64,000 nt of DNA from Rhodospirillales bacterium (GCA_018432935.1 JAHDSF010000030.1:1-64000); one strand, 5' to 3'; positions 54,037-62,047 are shown, counted from the first letter of the stretch. The notes: generated from the letters alone by a model not told the origin. A program made the numbers and translations.

Positions 54037-54270
54037 CTACTCCAGAATAAACTGGGTCTTGCCGTCCTGCTTCTTGAGCGCGATATCAAACCGCTTCCTA
54101 CACGCTGCCACTTCATCCTGAAGTGCACGAATGATCTTTGCGATATCGTCGTCTCTGTAATCGTAGTTCGATCTATTCGACAGATTGCCGATGAGCTGGA
54201 TGCTCTTGAGCGCTTTCGAAACGCGCTTGTTCGCCAGTTCTACGAACTTCTCTCTATCCTTATCTCTCAT
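54037..54270 (-). CDS. Small protein coupled to GHKL ATPase (77 aa)
   Basis: ATG 54270 has GGAGG at ideal spacing, and the promoter at 54312-54340 excludes the longer frame starting at 54312. The mostly helical protein contains FVELANKRVSKALKSIQLIG and NLSNRSNYDY followed by a second helix pair. I have seen similar short conserved proteins beside restriction-like genes, but no function is established to my knowledge. It precedes the GHKL gene by 71 bp in the same operon, so it may be a subunit or regulator. Confidence 0.75.
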   Translation of the reverse strand: MRDKDREKFVELANKRVSKALKSIQLIGNLSNRSNYDYRDDDIAKIIRALQDEVAACRKRFDIALKKQDGKTQFILE

Positions 54271-54311
54271 TCTTGCCTCCACCCCGTGCTCGAAAATTCG
54301 TACATATCTCA

Positions 54312-54340
54312 TTAGTACGCGTAAGTTTTGCGTTCCGCAA
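54312..54340 (-). promoter_or_regulatory. Promoter of the 77-aa/GHKL operon
   Basis: On the minus strand TTGCGG (54340-54335), a 17-base spacer and TACTAA (54317-54312). The expected start near 54305 gives a 35-base leader with GGAGG before ATG 54270. Confidence 0.5.
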
Positions 54341-54446
54341 CGGCATTCCGTGCAGCCTGCGTGCTCATTGGGAGGAAATGTACGACCACGGACGGATCGG
54401 AGGTCGAGATGTTGTGGTTTCCCGGCACGCGGCCCGCAGAATATGG

Positions 54447-54485
54447 TTGCGACCCCCGACCTGTCGAGTATACTTGACTATAGTC
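54447..54485 (+). promoter_or_regulatory. Promoter with overlapping tandem palindromes before the HTH-methyltransferase operon
   Basis: TTGCGA (54447-54452), 16 bases, TATACT (54469-54474). The -10 box sits within the palindrome AGTATACT (54467-54474), and the expected start point lies in a second palindrome GACTATAGTC (54476-54485). The ATG follows within about ten bases. Palindromes of the GACTxxxAGTC type are known as controller-protein boxes of restriction-modification systems; here the link to this HTH protein is inference. Confidence 0.5.
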
Positions 54486-54490
54486 ATGGG

Positions 54491-54694
54491 ATGGGGAGTC
54501 GGGAACGCTTGAAGACGGCCGGGAAAATGGGCACCGCATCTGCCGCGAAAGCGCTCGGAGTCTCGAAGGCGACCCTTTTGAGATGGTTTCGCGACGGCAA
54601 AATCGCGGACGTCGGACGTGACAGGAACCAGTGGCGGGTATTCACGTCCGCCGATATTGCCCGGATCAAAAAAGAGATGGGTTTGGGCGCATGA
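54491..54694 (+). CDS. Small HTH protein, probable controller (67 aa)
   Basis: A MerR/excisionase-like helix-turn-helix: SAAKALGVSKATLLRWFRDGKI, then a wing with NQWRVFTSADIARIKKEMG. The start may be ATG 54491 (nearly leaderless) or ATG 54527 (MGTASAAKAL). The stop overlaps the methyltransferase start (ATGA). It probably binds the palindromes in its own promoter and sets the timing of methyltransferase expression. Confidence 0.7.
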   Translation: MGSRERLKTAGKMGTASAAKALGVSKATLLRWFRDGKIADVGRDRNQWRVFTSADIARIKKEMGLGA

Positions 54695-55929
54695 GCGAAC
54701 GGGGCAATCATCGGGGGAGCGAAGCCGTGGTGCCTCGGTTTTTGGCTGTAGATTTTTTCTGCGGCGCCGGCGGGACCACGCACGGTCTGATCGACGCCGG
54801 AGGTTATGTCATTGCCGGAATAGATAAGGACGCGCGTTGCGAACGGACCTATACCGAGAATAACGTCAACGCGTCGCTGGATTACTCGCAGGTCCGGTTT
54901 CTCGGATATGACATCTTTCCCAAGACGGCCGAATATCCTGCCGGGCGACAGCGCGAGCTGATCTCGGAACTGGACGGGTTGATCGGCTACTATCGCAAGA
55001 AAGCACCGCACGTCCCGATGCTGTTTGCGATCTGCGCACCGTGCCAGCCGTTCACGAGGCTGTCCAAGAAGGAAATGACGGACAAGCGTCTGGCTGGTCG
55101 CGAACGCGACAGCAATCTCTTGCGGGAAGCATCTCGCTTCGTGCGAAAATTCAAGCCGGAATTGGTGTTGTCCGAGAACGTCTCCGGCATCAGGGACCCG
55201 AAATACGGCGGCGTCTGGGATGAGTTTCGGCGCAGCCTTGAGGCATCGGGCTACGTTACCGGGTCCAAGATCGTTTGCACGTCTCGATTCGGCGTCCCGC
55301 AGTACCGTCGCCGATCGATCCTGATGGCCGTGCGTCGCAAGTCGGTCCGACCCGAACGGTTTGCCGATATCCTGCAAGGCGAGTTGCTCGTGCCGGAAGC
55401 CGATCCGAACGCGGTCATGGTGTCGGTGGAAAGTGCGATCGGACATCTCCCCCCGATCGGTGCAGGCGAAAGGCATGCGGCAATTCCGAACCACAGAACC
55501 CGCACGCTGAGCGAACTCAATCTGAAGCGTCTCGCGTCCGCGCGACCAGGTCAATCGAATGCGTATATGGAAGAGACGGAGTTCGGCGATCTCTCGCTGG
55601 AGTGCCACCAAAAGGTCAACATGCGACTCAAACAGCGCTGCTTTTCCGATGTTTATACCCGCATGCGCCCCGATTACCCGTCGCCGACCATCACGACCAA
55701 GTGTCACAGCATTTCGAACGGCCGATTCGGGCACTACGACGAAAAGCAGGTCCGGGGATTGTCGCTACGCGAGGCCGCCATCCTGCAATCGTTTCCGGAG
55801 GACTACGTGTTCTACCCGGAAGAGCAGATAGAGCCTGTCGCGCGAATGATCGGCAACGCGGTGCCGCCGAAACTGGCGGAGTTTTTTGCCGGCTATTTGG
55901 TCAACTCGCTTAAAGGCGCCGCCAGGTGA
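54691..55929 (+). CDS. DNA (cytosine-5) methyltransferase
   Basis: A 412-residue 5mC methyltransferase with motif I VDFFCGAGGTTHGL, motif IV CAPCQPF with catalytic Cys118, motif VI SENVSG, motif VIII QYRRRSILMAV and motif X RMIGNAVPPKLAEFFAG. The target-recognition region lies about residues 270-350, so the site cannot be predicted. It protects host DNA and is the modification part of the surrounding system. The 3' end overlaps the convergent Vsr gene by 37 bp. Confidence 0.95.
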   Translation: MSERGNHRGSEAVVPRFLAVDFFCGAGGTTHGLIDAGGYVIAGIDKDARCERTYTENNVNASLDYSQVRFLGYDIFPKTAEYPAGRQRELISELDGLIGYYRKKAPHVPMLFAICAPCQPFTRLSKKEMTDKRLAGRERDSNLLREASRFVRKFKPELVLSENVSGIRDPKYGGVWDEFRRSLEASGYVTGSKIVCTSRFGVPQYRRRSILMAVRRKSVRPERFADILQGELLVPEADPNAVMVSVESAIGHLPPIGAGERHAAIPNHRTRTLSELNLKRLASARPGQSNAYMEETEFGDLSLECHQKVNMRLKQRCFSDVYTRMRPDYPSPTITTKCHSISNGRFGHYDEKQVRGLSLREAAILQSFPEDYVFYPEEQIEPVARMIGNAVPPKLAEFFAGYLVNSLKGAAR

Positions 55930-56336
55930 GGCAGCGCCCGACCGCCGAGAAGGCTAAGAACCTCTCGGCACCCTTCATCAAGAGCGCACTCCCAAATTAC
56001 GATCACGTCCCAGCCCATCGCTTGCAGCGCGGCTCGGTTGCGCCGGTCACGTTCCTTGTTGCGGTCAAGCTTGGCGTTCCAGAACACGGTCCTGGATGTC
56101 GGCCGGCGTCCTTTCGGGCAATCATGCCCGTGCCAAAAGCACCCGTGGACGAAGACCGCAACGCGGAAGCGGGGCAGAACGATATCCGGCGTACCGGGAA
56201 GGTCGCACCGATGCAAGCGGTAACGGTACCCGGCCGCGAAGAGGGCTCTACGGACCGACCGTTCGGGGCCGGTATCCTTCCCTCGGACGGCCGCCATCAT
56301 TTTCGAACGGATAGCCGGAGCGACGGTGTCGGTCAT
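55893..56336 (-). CDS. vsr: Very short patch repair endonuclease
   Basis: Vsr nicks 5' of T in T:G mismatches left by 5mC deamination. The 147-residue protein has catalytic Asp51 in PGTPDIVLP and the FVHGCFWHGHDC block with His69 and His71, the same residue numbers as E. coli Vsr, plus WECAL near the end. It is antisense-overlapping with the methyltransferase end. In this context it either repairs deamination or acts with the GHKL ATPases as a nuclease. Confidence 0.95.
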   Translation of the reverse strand: MTDTVAPAIRSKMMAAVRGKDTGPERSVRRALFAAGYRYRLHRCDLPGTPDIVLPRFRVAVFVHGCFWHGHDCPKGRRPTSRTVFWNAKLDRNKERDRRNRAALQAMGWDVIVIWECALDEGCREVLSLLGGRALPHLAAPLSELTK

Positions 56337-56449
56337 GCAAAGACCGTGGCAGAATTAACGTTATATGGCAGGCGAGCTTCCTACCATGGCCGGATCGGGG
56401 CTGTACAGGCCACACCCCGGCAGGAAAGAACGTCAGGTTCGGGAAAAAC

Positions 56450-58465
56450 ATGACCTCTACGCAGGAGAAGAAGCTTCGGCTTTCGTTTCATGGACGGATA
56501 ATAGATTCGCTCGGCATACAAATGTATCAGAGCCCCGTGGCGGCAGTCGCCGAGCTTATCGCTAACGGATGGGACGCGGACGCCACCGAGGTCTCGGTCG
56601 CACTGCCCGAAGATAAGGGAGAGGGCGCGGAAATCGTCGTGCAGGATAACGGGACGGGCATGACCTTTGCGGACTGCCAGGATCGTTATCTAAACGTCGG
56701 TCGCAATCGGCGACTTACCGAAGGCGCAAAATCCCAAAATGGAAGACCGCTTCTTGGCCGAAAGGGCATCGGAAAATTCGCTGGCTTCGGTATCGCTCGA
56801 ATCGTCGAGATCGACACCGTGAGCGCGACCACCGGCGAGCGGACGGTTTTCGTCCTCGATCTCGACAAATTGCGATCCGAAGAGTTCGTCGTAAGCGGTG
56901 ACAAGGAAATCGAGGTTCTTCTAGCCGAAGGCCCGGACGATGGCAGACGAAGTTTCCGCGGCACCCGGGTACGACTGAGGGCTCTTATTTTCAACCGGCG
57001 AATCGGAGCCGAGTCGTTCGCGCGGAGCATGGCCCGCCGATTCGTTTTGGCTCGGCAAGCCGCAACCTTCCGTGTGACCATCAACGGAGTTGAACTCCCG
57101 GAGCAGGCCGACCCGATCGGAAACAAGATCGAGTTCTCGTTTCCCGAGGCGTACACCGATGATGAAAAGCCGGAAGGTCTGTCGATTACGGCCGACGGAT
57201 GGGGCCACGAAAAGGTGGCGGACGGCGAAGAGATAGAATGGCAATTGAATTTCACAGAGAAGCCGATCGGCGAAGAGGAACTTCGCGGGGTCGCCATCTA
57301 TTGCGGTGTGAAATTGGCTCAAGCCCCGTTCTTTTTTTTGCTGTCCGGCGGCTTGGCGGGCCAACACGGGCAACAGTACCTTACCGGTCGAATTCGCGCC
57401 GATTATCTCGACCGCTTGGCGGCGGATATCATCACGACCGAGCGCCAACGGATCAATTGGGAAGAGGAAACGGCCGGACGCCTCCTCGATTGGGGGCAAG
57501 AGCGTCTGAAGCAACTTCTCGCACTTTGGCAGAGCCGTCGTGCAGGGGAAAAGATCCGTGCGATCGAGGCCCGGCTCTCGAATTTTTCGAGGCGGATCGA
57601 GCGACTCAAACCGTCGGAGGCAAAGGTCGTAAAGCGAGCGCTGCTGCGTATCGCCGCGATTCCGGCGATCGATCAATCCCAATTCGAGGACCTCGCCGGA
57701 GCGGTGCTGACGGCATGGGAAGGCGGGAGACTTCGCGACATTATCGAACAGGTTTCGCGAATGGAAACTATGGACGCGGATGTTCTTGTCAGCGTCCTGT
57801 CGGAGCATCAGGTCCTTACCGCGTTGCATGTGGCGGAAGCCGTCAAGCTGAAACTCGACGTGGTAGACGGATTGCGGCGGCGGATTGCCTCGCGTGAACT
57901 GGAGAACGCCGTCCGCGACTATATCGCGGACAATCCATGGCTGATCTCTCCGAAATGGGATACCTTTCAGGTCGAGCGCCGGATCAAAGACTTAGTTGCG
58001 GAGGCACTGCAGGAGTCCGGGATTTCGGACGATATCGACTGGAAAGGCCGTGTCGATCTGGCCCTGTCGTCCGGCTCTCAGCTTTTGATCCTGGAATTCA
58101 TGCGGCCAGGCTTGACGGTCGATCGGAATCATATCGACCGGTTCCAGCGCTACGTCGATATCCTCCGCGCCCGGATCGATGCGAATACCGCCCTCGGGTT
58201 TCGAGACATTACCGGGTTGTTGGTGGCCGACAATCTCCACCGACGCCCCGAGGATCAAAAAGCGTTCGAACGCATGGCTGCGGACGGGATGCTTTGTGAG
58301 GAATGGCGCGTGCTCCTCGATCAAGCCGAGGCTCAGTGGAAGGATTTTCTTTTTGTGCTGGCGGAAAGGGCGCCGGAAGACGACAGGGTCAAGGCCCTCG
58401 TAACCTCGGAGGTGGGGGCCGAGGGAGTTTCGCCTGAAGACGAAAAGAAGGGCGATGGAGCCTGA
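56450..58465 (+). CDS. GHKL ATPase with C-terminal PD-(D/E)xK-like domain
   Basis: A 671-residue protein. GHKL motifs: N-box AVAELIANGWDADA (Glu35, Asn39, Asp42), G1 VVQDNGTGM (Asp66), G2 GRKGIGKFAGFG, of MORC/histidine-kinase-like type. A helical middle region (about 320-480) follows. The C-terminal ~130 residues, from NPWLI through VDLALSSGSQLLILEFMRPG to the DRFQRYVDIL helix, look like the DUF4263/Shedu-type nuclease fold. There the final ExK reads EFM, so the catalytic Lys is missing or displaced. It shares an operon with the 62-residue protein and the HNH nuclease. Confidence 0.87.
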   Translation: MTSTQEKKLRLSFHGRIIDSLGIQMYQSPVAAVAELIANGWDADATEVSVALPEDKGEGAEIVVQDNGTGMTFADCQDRYLNVGRNRRLTEGAKSQNGRPLLGRKGIGKFAGFGIARIVEIDTVSATTGERTVFVLDLDKLRSEEFVVSGDKEIEVLLAEGPDDGRRSFRGTRVRLRALIFNRRIGAESFARSMARRFVLARQAATFRVTINGVELPEQADPIGNKIEFSFPEAYTDDEKPEGLSITADGWGHEKVADGEEIEWQLNFTEKPIGEEELRGVAIYCGVKLAQAPFFFLLSGGLAGQHGQQYLTGRIRADYLDRLAADIITTERQRINWEEETAGRLLDWGQERLKQLLALWQSRRAGEKIRAIEARLSNFSRRIERLKPSEAKVVKRALLRIAAIPAIDQSQFEDLAGAVLTAWEGGRLRDIIEQVSRMETMDADVLVSVLSEHQVLTALHVAEAVKLKLDVVDGLRRRIASRELENAVRDYIADNPWLISPKWDTFQVERRIKDLVAEALQESGISDDIDWKGRVDLALSSGSQLLILEFMRPGLTVDRNHIDRFQRYVDILRARIDANTALGFRDITGLLVADNLHRRPEDQKAFERMAADGMLCEEWRVLLDQAEAQWKDFLFVLAERAPEDDRVKALVTSEVGAEGVSPEDEKKGDGA

Positions 58466-58643
58466 ACAGTCCCCGGAAGACGTTTTGATCGAAGCCGATC
58501 CGTCGATCTCGACGGGGTTCGGTATCTCCCTCGGGCACCAGGTTCGCTACCAGCCGAAGAATGCGGTCGTTGTTCGTCGTCGGCGCGACCGCATCGTCTT
58601 CGAAACCGGCGGCAGCCGCACGGGGCCGACATGGACGAAATAG
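58455..58643 (+). CDS. Tiny protein overlapping both neighbours (62 aa)
   Basis: Starts MEPEQSPEDVLIEADP 11 bp before the GHKL stop and ends 13 bp after the HNH start. Its basic C-terminus has ISLGHQVRYQPKNAVVVRRRRD. The double overlap and lack of other sequence between the two genes argue that it is real and translationally coupled. No family recognised. Confidence 0.6.
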   Translation: MEPEQSPEDVLIEADPSISTGFGISLGHQVRYQPKNAVVVRRRRDRIVFETGGSRTGPTWTK

Positions 58644-59347
58644 CGGAATTTGTAGACGAGCGGCAAAAGTCTTGGTGCATCCACTGCCGAAGGTTCTTGG
58701 CGGGCCTGAAAACCAACCGTGACCATGTGCCCACGAAAACTCTCCTTCACCCGCCCTACCCCTCCAACCTTCCGGTCGTAGCGGTCTGTACGGAGTGCAA
58801 CGAAAGCTTTTCGAAGGACGAGCAGTATGTTGTCGCCTTTCTGTCGTCGGTTATTTCCGGTTCGACGGATCCGAGCGCCCAATCAAATCCGAACGCGCAG
58901 CGGATCTTGCAGAAAAACAAAAGGCTGCGGGACAGAATAGAGCACTCCAAGAGAGAATATCTGACAAAGGATGGAGAACCGCGCGTCGCCTGGGGACCCG
59001 AGCAAAATCGTATTGACCGTGTCATCGTCAAGAACGCGCGCGGCCACGCCTTTTTTGAATACGGAGAACCGGTGTTGAACGACCCTGTGCGGGTTTCGTC
59101 AACTCCGATTCTATCCTTGAGCCCGGAAGAACGCGCACTGTTCGAAGAGATCCCGGCATCCGGCGGTTGGCCGGAGGTCGGCAGCCGCATGATGACGAGG
59201 CTGATGACGGGACAGGACCTTGATGGCCCTTGGGTTGTCGTTCAAGAGGGCGTTTACCGCTACGGCGTGGTTCCATGCGGCGGGGGAACGCTCGTCAGGA
59301 CCGTCATTTCCGAGTACCTCGCAACGGAGGTGCTTTGGCAAGAATAG
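58631..59347 (+). CDS. HNH endonuclease-like protein
   Basis: A 238-residue protein with a zinc-supported HNH core at the N-terminus: CIHC (16-19), RDHVPTK with the catalytic-type DH (31-32), then CTECNESF (53-60). The C-terminal half is unrecognised. It would supply the DNA-cutting activity of the module. Its start overlaps the 62-residue gene. Confidence 0.8.
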   Translation: MDEIAEFVDERQKSWCIHCRRFLAGLKTNRDHVPTKTLLHPPYPSNLPVVAVCTECNESFSKDEQYVVAFLSSVISGSTDPSAQSNPNAQRILQKNKRLRDRIEHSKREYLTKDGEPRVAWGPEQNRIDRVIVKNARGHAFFEYGEPVLNDPVRVSSTPILSLSPEERALFEEIPASGGWPEVGSRMMTRLMTGQDLDGPWVVVQEGVYRYGVVPCGGGTLVRTVISEYLATEVLWQE

Positions 59348-59358
59348 ATTCGGCGTCG

Positions 59359-59805
59359 CTACATCTCTTCCGAAGGACCCATTGTGGCCAGGCACTGACA
59401 GGCCATGCTCTCGGCATCGAGAATGCTCGCCACCACTCCCTCAACACGCCCCTTCTCGGTCCGCAGGGAGAATTTCCATCCCTCCGAAACCCTTCCGAGC
59501 GTCAGGGCTCGGCCGTCGTACCAGACCTGAACCCTGCCGCGGAGCACTTCCGATGCGACGTTGTCCGTGAAGGACTGGCAAAAAGATTTGTGCGCCAGAT
59601 ACGCTTGCCAGGTCCGCCATTCGAGCTCTGCACGGGGGTCGGCGAATTCCGAGAGATCGATATCAGCCGAAGCAGCAATGAACTCGTAAGAGCCGTTCTC
59701 GGGATTGAACTCCTCAACCTCTGCCGATCCCTGAGACCCCACGACCGAGAGCGCCGCCGAGGAGATCAGGGATTTCCCAAACTCTCGCCGAACCTTCCAC
59801 TGCAT
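59359..59805 (-). CDS. Hypothetical protein (148 aa)
   Basis: Starts MQWKVRREFGKSLISSAALS with AGGGG upstream; the longer frame to 59862 lacks a ribosome site. The sequence looks like a soluble mixed alpha/beta protein (WRTWQAYLAHKSFCQSF; RVQVWYDGRALTLGRV). No family recognised. Convergent with the HNH gene, so it may belong to the defence module or be cargo. Confidence 0.5.
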   Translation of the reverse strand: MQWKVRREFGKSLISSAALSVVGSQGSAEVEEFNPENGSYEFIAASADIDLSEFADPRAELEWRTWQAYLAHKSFCQSFTDNVASEVLRGRVQVWYDGRALTLGRVSEGWKFSLRTEKGRVEGVVASILDAESMACQCLATMGPSEEM

Positions 59806-59915
59806 GCTTTGAGCACCCCTATCCTCGCGCCGATCAACCCGGCCCCAAAGCCAGATAGGCACCGCAGCACGACGCGCAAGCGCGCAAACCCATGCAGCGG
59901 GGAACCTGTGTTCAA

Positions 59916-60218
59916 TCAGCGTTCCCGGGAATGACGGTCCCGTGTGGGCTTGCGCTTCAATTCGGGGGCAGAGAATGCGTCGGTGCCAGATCCGGAAGCG
60001 GGCAGCGGATCGAAGACTTGCCGCCAGCGTGCCATGGCGGCCAGCGCGGCGAGGTGCATTCGGTGCAGCTCCTGCCCGCCGGGCGACTCTCGGAGCTCTT
60101 CCTGAACGGCGGGATCGTCGCCAGCGATCCGACGGGCGGCGCGCAGTTCGGATTCCAGTCGACTGAAGGTTCCACGCACATGTCGCAGGACAGTGATGTA
60201 GTTGTGAAGTTCGTTCAT
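59916..60218 (-). CDS. Small conjugal-transfer accessory-type protein (100 aa)
   Basis: Starts MNELHNYITVLRHVRGTFSRLESEL with AAGGAGG directly upstream. It is helical and charged. The start is coupled to the stop of the preceding gene (ATGA). Its position divergent from the relaxase matches the traC/traD or mobilization-accessory slot of MobQ-type systems. Not otherwise recognised. Confidence 0.6.
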   Translation of the reverse strand: MNELHNYITVLRHVRGTFSRLESELRAARRIAGDDPAVQEELRESPGGQELHRMHLAALAAMARWRQVFDPLPASGSGTDAFSAPELKRKPTRDRHSRER

Positions 60219-60538
60219 TTGTCCTCCTTCGAGACGCTGTTGAGGGCGTCCTCGATCAATGTCCAGTCCCTCGCGGCGATCTTCGAGCGAAGGGCGTTCA
60301 CCAACCACAGCCGGAACGCGCCGTTCTCTCGGGCAAGGCAGACCACCCCGGCCCCGAGGACGATCTTGCTCCGGGTTTCCCGTCGCCGCGCCCGTTCCCG
60401 GTCCCGGGCAAGCACGTTTTCAATCCGCGCCGCGATCCGGGAACGGGCGGTCTCGAGTTCGGCAATTCTTGTCTCGACTGCGGTTTCCATGTTGAAGGAC
60501 TTATAAGTTTCCGCCAGCTCCACAAGAGAGGGAATCAT
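60215..60538 (-). CDS. TraD/MobC-like mobilization accessory protein
   Basis: Up to 107 residues (start at 60538; or 91 residues from ATG 60490). The coiled segment ARIENVLARDRERARRRETRS followed by KIVLGAGVVCLAREN resembles the small conjugal transfer protein TraD family that lies opposite traA in rhizobial-type plasmids. Such proteins assist relaxase binding at oriT. Divergent from the relaxase gene across the candidate oriT. Confidence 0.6.
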   Translation of the reverse strand: MIPSLVELAETYKSFNMETAVETRIAELETARSRIAARIENVLARDRERARRRETRSKIVLGAGVVCLARENGAFRLWLVNALRSKIAARDWTLIEDALNSVSKEDK

Positions 60539-60552
60539 TACCCCGAGCGACA

Positions 60553-60600
60553 GCGAAGGGCGCGCATTTAGCAAACCTGGCGGTTTGCTGCGCGTCAGGG
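60553..60600. other. Candidate origin of transfer (oriT)
   Basis: Between the divergent accessory and relaxase genes lies AAGGGCGCGCATTTA, similar to the conserved MobQ/IncQ-type nick region (AGGGCGCA...). It is followed by a perfect 8-bp hairpin AGCAAACC-TGGC-GGTTTGCT (60570-60589) and an outer CGCGCA/TGCGCG pair (60561-60566 with 60589-60594). Location, motif and hairpin together fit an oriT. Confidence 0.5.
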
Positions 60601-60606
60601 CGGAGC

Positions 60607-61692
60607 ATGGCGACGTTTCACATGGCCGTTTCCACGATACGGCGGGCCGCCGGGCAGTCTGCCGTTGCAGCCGCCGCGTATCGCGGCGCCTGCCGCCTCT
60701 TCGACGAGCGGACAGGCATTGTGAGCGATTTCCGCCGCAAACGCGGGCATGTCGCGGAAGGAATGGCGGGATGGTCTGGGTCGAGGGAAGCACTCTGGAA
60801 TATGGCTGAGGCAGCAGAGCGGCGGAAGAACGCCGTGGTCGCCCGCGAGGTCACCGTCGCCCTTCCTTGCGAACTCGACGATGCTGGCCGCTGTCGTCTG
60901 TTGGCCCGTTTTGCAGAAGAACTTCACCACCGTCACGGGATCGCCATCGGCTGGGACGTCCACCGTGCCGACAGGCGGGGTGACGCGAGGAACTGGCACG
61001 GTCACCTGATGTTGACAACCCGCCGTCTCGGCGAGGATGGACGATTTCTTGAGAAGACCCGCGAATTGGACCAGACGCCTTCCAGCGCTGAGCATATCGA
61101 TGCGTGGCGCTCGGCATGGGCTGAGGCGGTAAATCGGGAGCTCGCCGATGCCGGGATCGTCGCCAAGGTCGACAGCCGATCCCTGAAAGCGCGAGCGGAG
61201 GCGGGGGAGGCGTCGCGCAAGCCAATGGAGAAGATGGGTCCGGCCGCGACAGCCATGGAACGGCGCGGCATCCAAACCAACAAGGGCAGGCGCAACAGCC
61301 TCACGCTCCAACGCAACCGCGCCATCGTCCGGCTGCACGGCCGGGCTTTACAGCTTTCCCACGCAATCGCGGAACTGAAGGTCGACCGCGCCGTCAACGA
61401 AGTTCGGGCAGCATCCGAGCGAAGACCCCTGCCTGCGCCCCAACGTGCTTCCGCCTACCGCGCCATGTTCGATGCCGCCCGTGCGGCTTGGGGGCCGGCA
61501 TGGCCGCGCAGCCTATCTGGTGCTGTCGCCCGGCTCTGGCCCAAGGGTCTCCGACCAGTTGCCTCTGTGACGGCCAGACTGGTCGCCGCCTGCTTGGTTG
61601 AAATACCCCCGGATGATGCTGAAGAATTCCGATGCTGCCTTGAGGCGCTGTTGGCGATTCAGCGACCGTCCGTCAGAGTGCTCGTCCGTTAA
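60607..61692 (+). CDS. MobA/MobL-family (MobQ) relaxase
   Basis: A 361-residue relaxase that nicks DNA at oriT and pilots the strand. Catalytic Tyr region AVAAAAYRGACRLFDERTG, motif III histidines in ARNWHGHLMLTTR, and PCELDDAGRCRLLARFAEEL, all typical of MobA/MobL or TraA N-termini. No helicase domain follows, so it is a short mobilization relaxase that would rely on another element for the secretion channel. Confidence 0.92.
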   Translation: MATFHMAVSTIRRAAGQSAVAAAAYRGACRLFDERTGIVSDFRRKRGHVAEGMAGWSGSREALWNMAEAAERRKNAVVAREVTVALPCELDDAGRCRLLARFAEELHHRHGIAIGWDVHRADRRGDARNWHGHLMLTTRRLGEDGRFLEKTRELDQTPSSAEHIDAWRSAWAEAVNRELADAGIVAKVDSRSLKARAEAGEASRKPMEKMGPAATAMERRGIQTNKGRRNSLTLQRNRAIVRLHGRALQLSHAIAELKVDRAVNEVRAASERRPLPAPQRASAYRAMFDAARAAWGPAWPRSLSGAVARLWPKGLRPVASVTARLVAACLVEIPPDDAEEFRCCLEALLAIQRPSVRVLVR

Positions 61693-61800
61693 CTGGCCGC
61701 ACGACCGCCAGCCTCGTGCCGCGGCAGACCAATTATCGAGAGCAGCATCCGCGACGCAGACGGAGCTATCGAAGGGCGGGGAGGATCCCAAAGCCAGCCG

Positions 61801-62046
61801 TCATCTTTGGCGGAAGCTGTGCTGCACCGAACGGAGCGCCTGGTCGAAGCCCTCCGCCTCGCCCTGCCGTTCGTGCGGGCGACGCTTGTTTTTGGCATCC
61901 GTCCAGGCGGCGACCACCCCCCCGAGCAGGAGCAGCAGGAACAGCCCCCCTCCGATCGGAGGAAAGAACACCGCGACTACTCCGCCGACGAGGGCGGCAA
62001 CAAGGATGTACTTGAGCAGATAGGGGATAAACCACAAAAGGTACAT
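61801..62046 (-). CDS. Small membrane protein (81 aa)
   Basis: Two hydrophobic helices (LKYILVAALVGGVVAVFF and GLFLLLLLGGVVAAW) then a charged cytoplasmic tail. The ATG lies one base before the stop of the upstream gene. Last visible gene of an operon running 64,000 to 61,801. No family recognised; 61693-61800 holds no gene. Confidence 0.6.
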   Translation of the reverse strand: MYLLWFIPYLLKYILVAALVGGVVAVFFPPIGGGLFLLLLLGGVVAAWTDAKNKRRPHERQGEAEGFDQALRSVQHSFRQR

Positions 62047-62047
62047 G

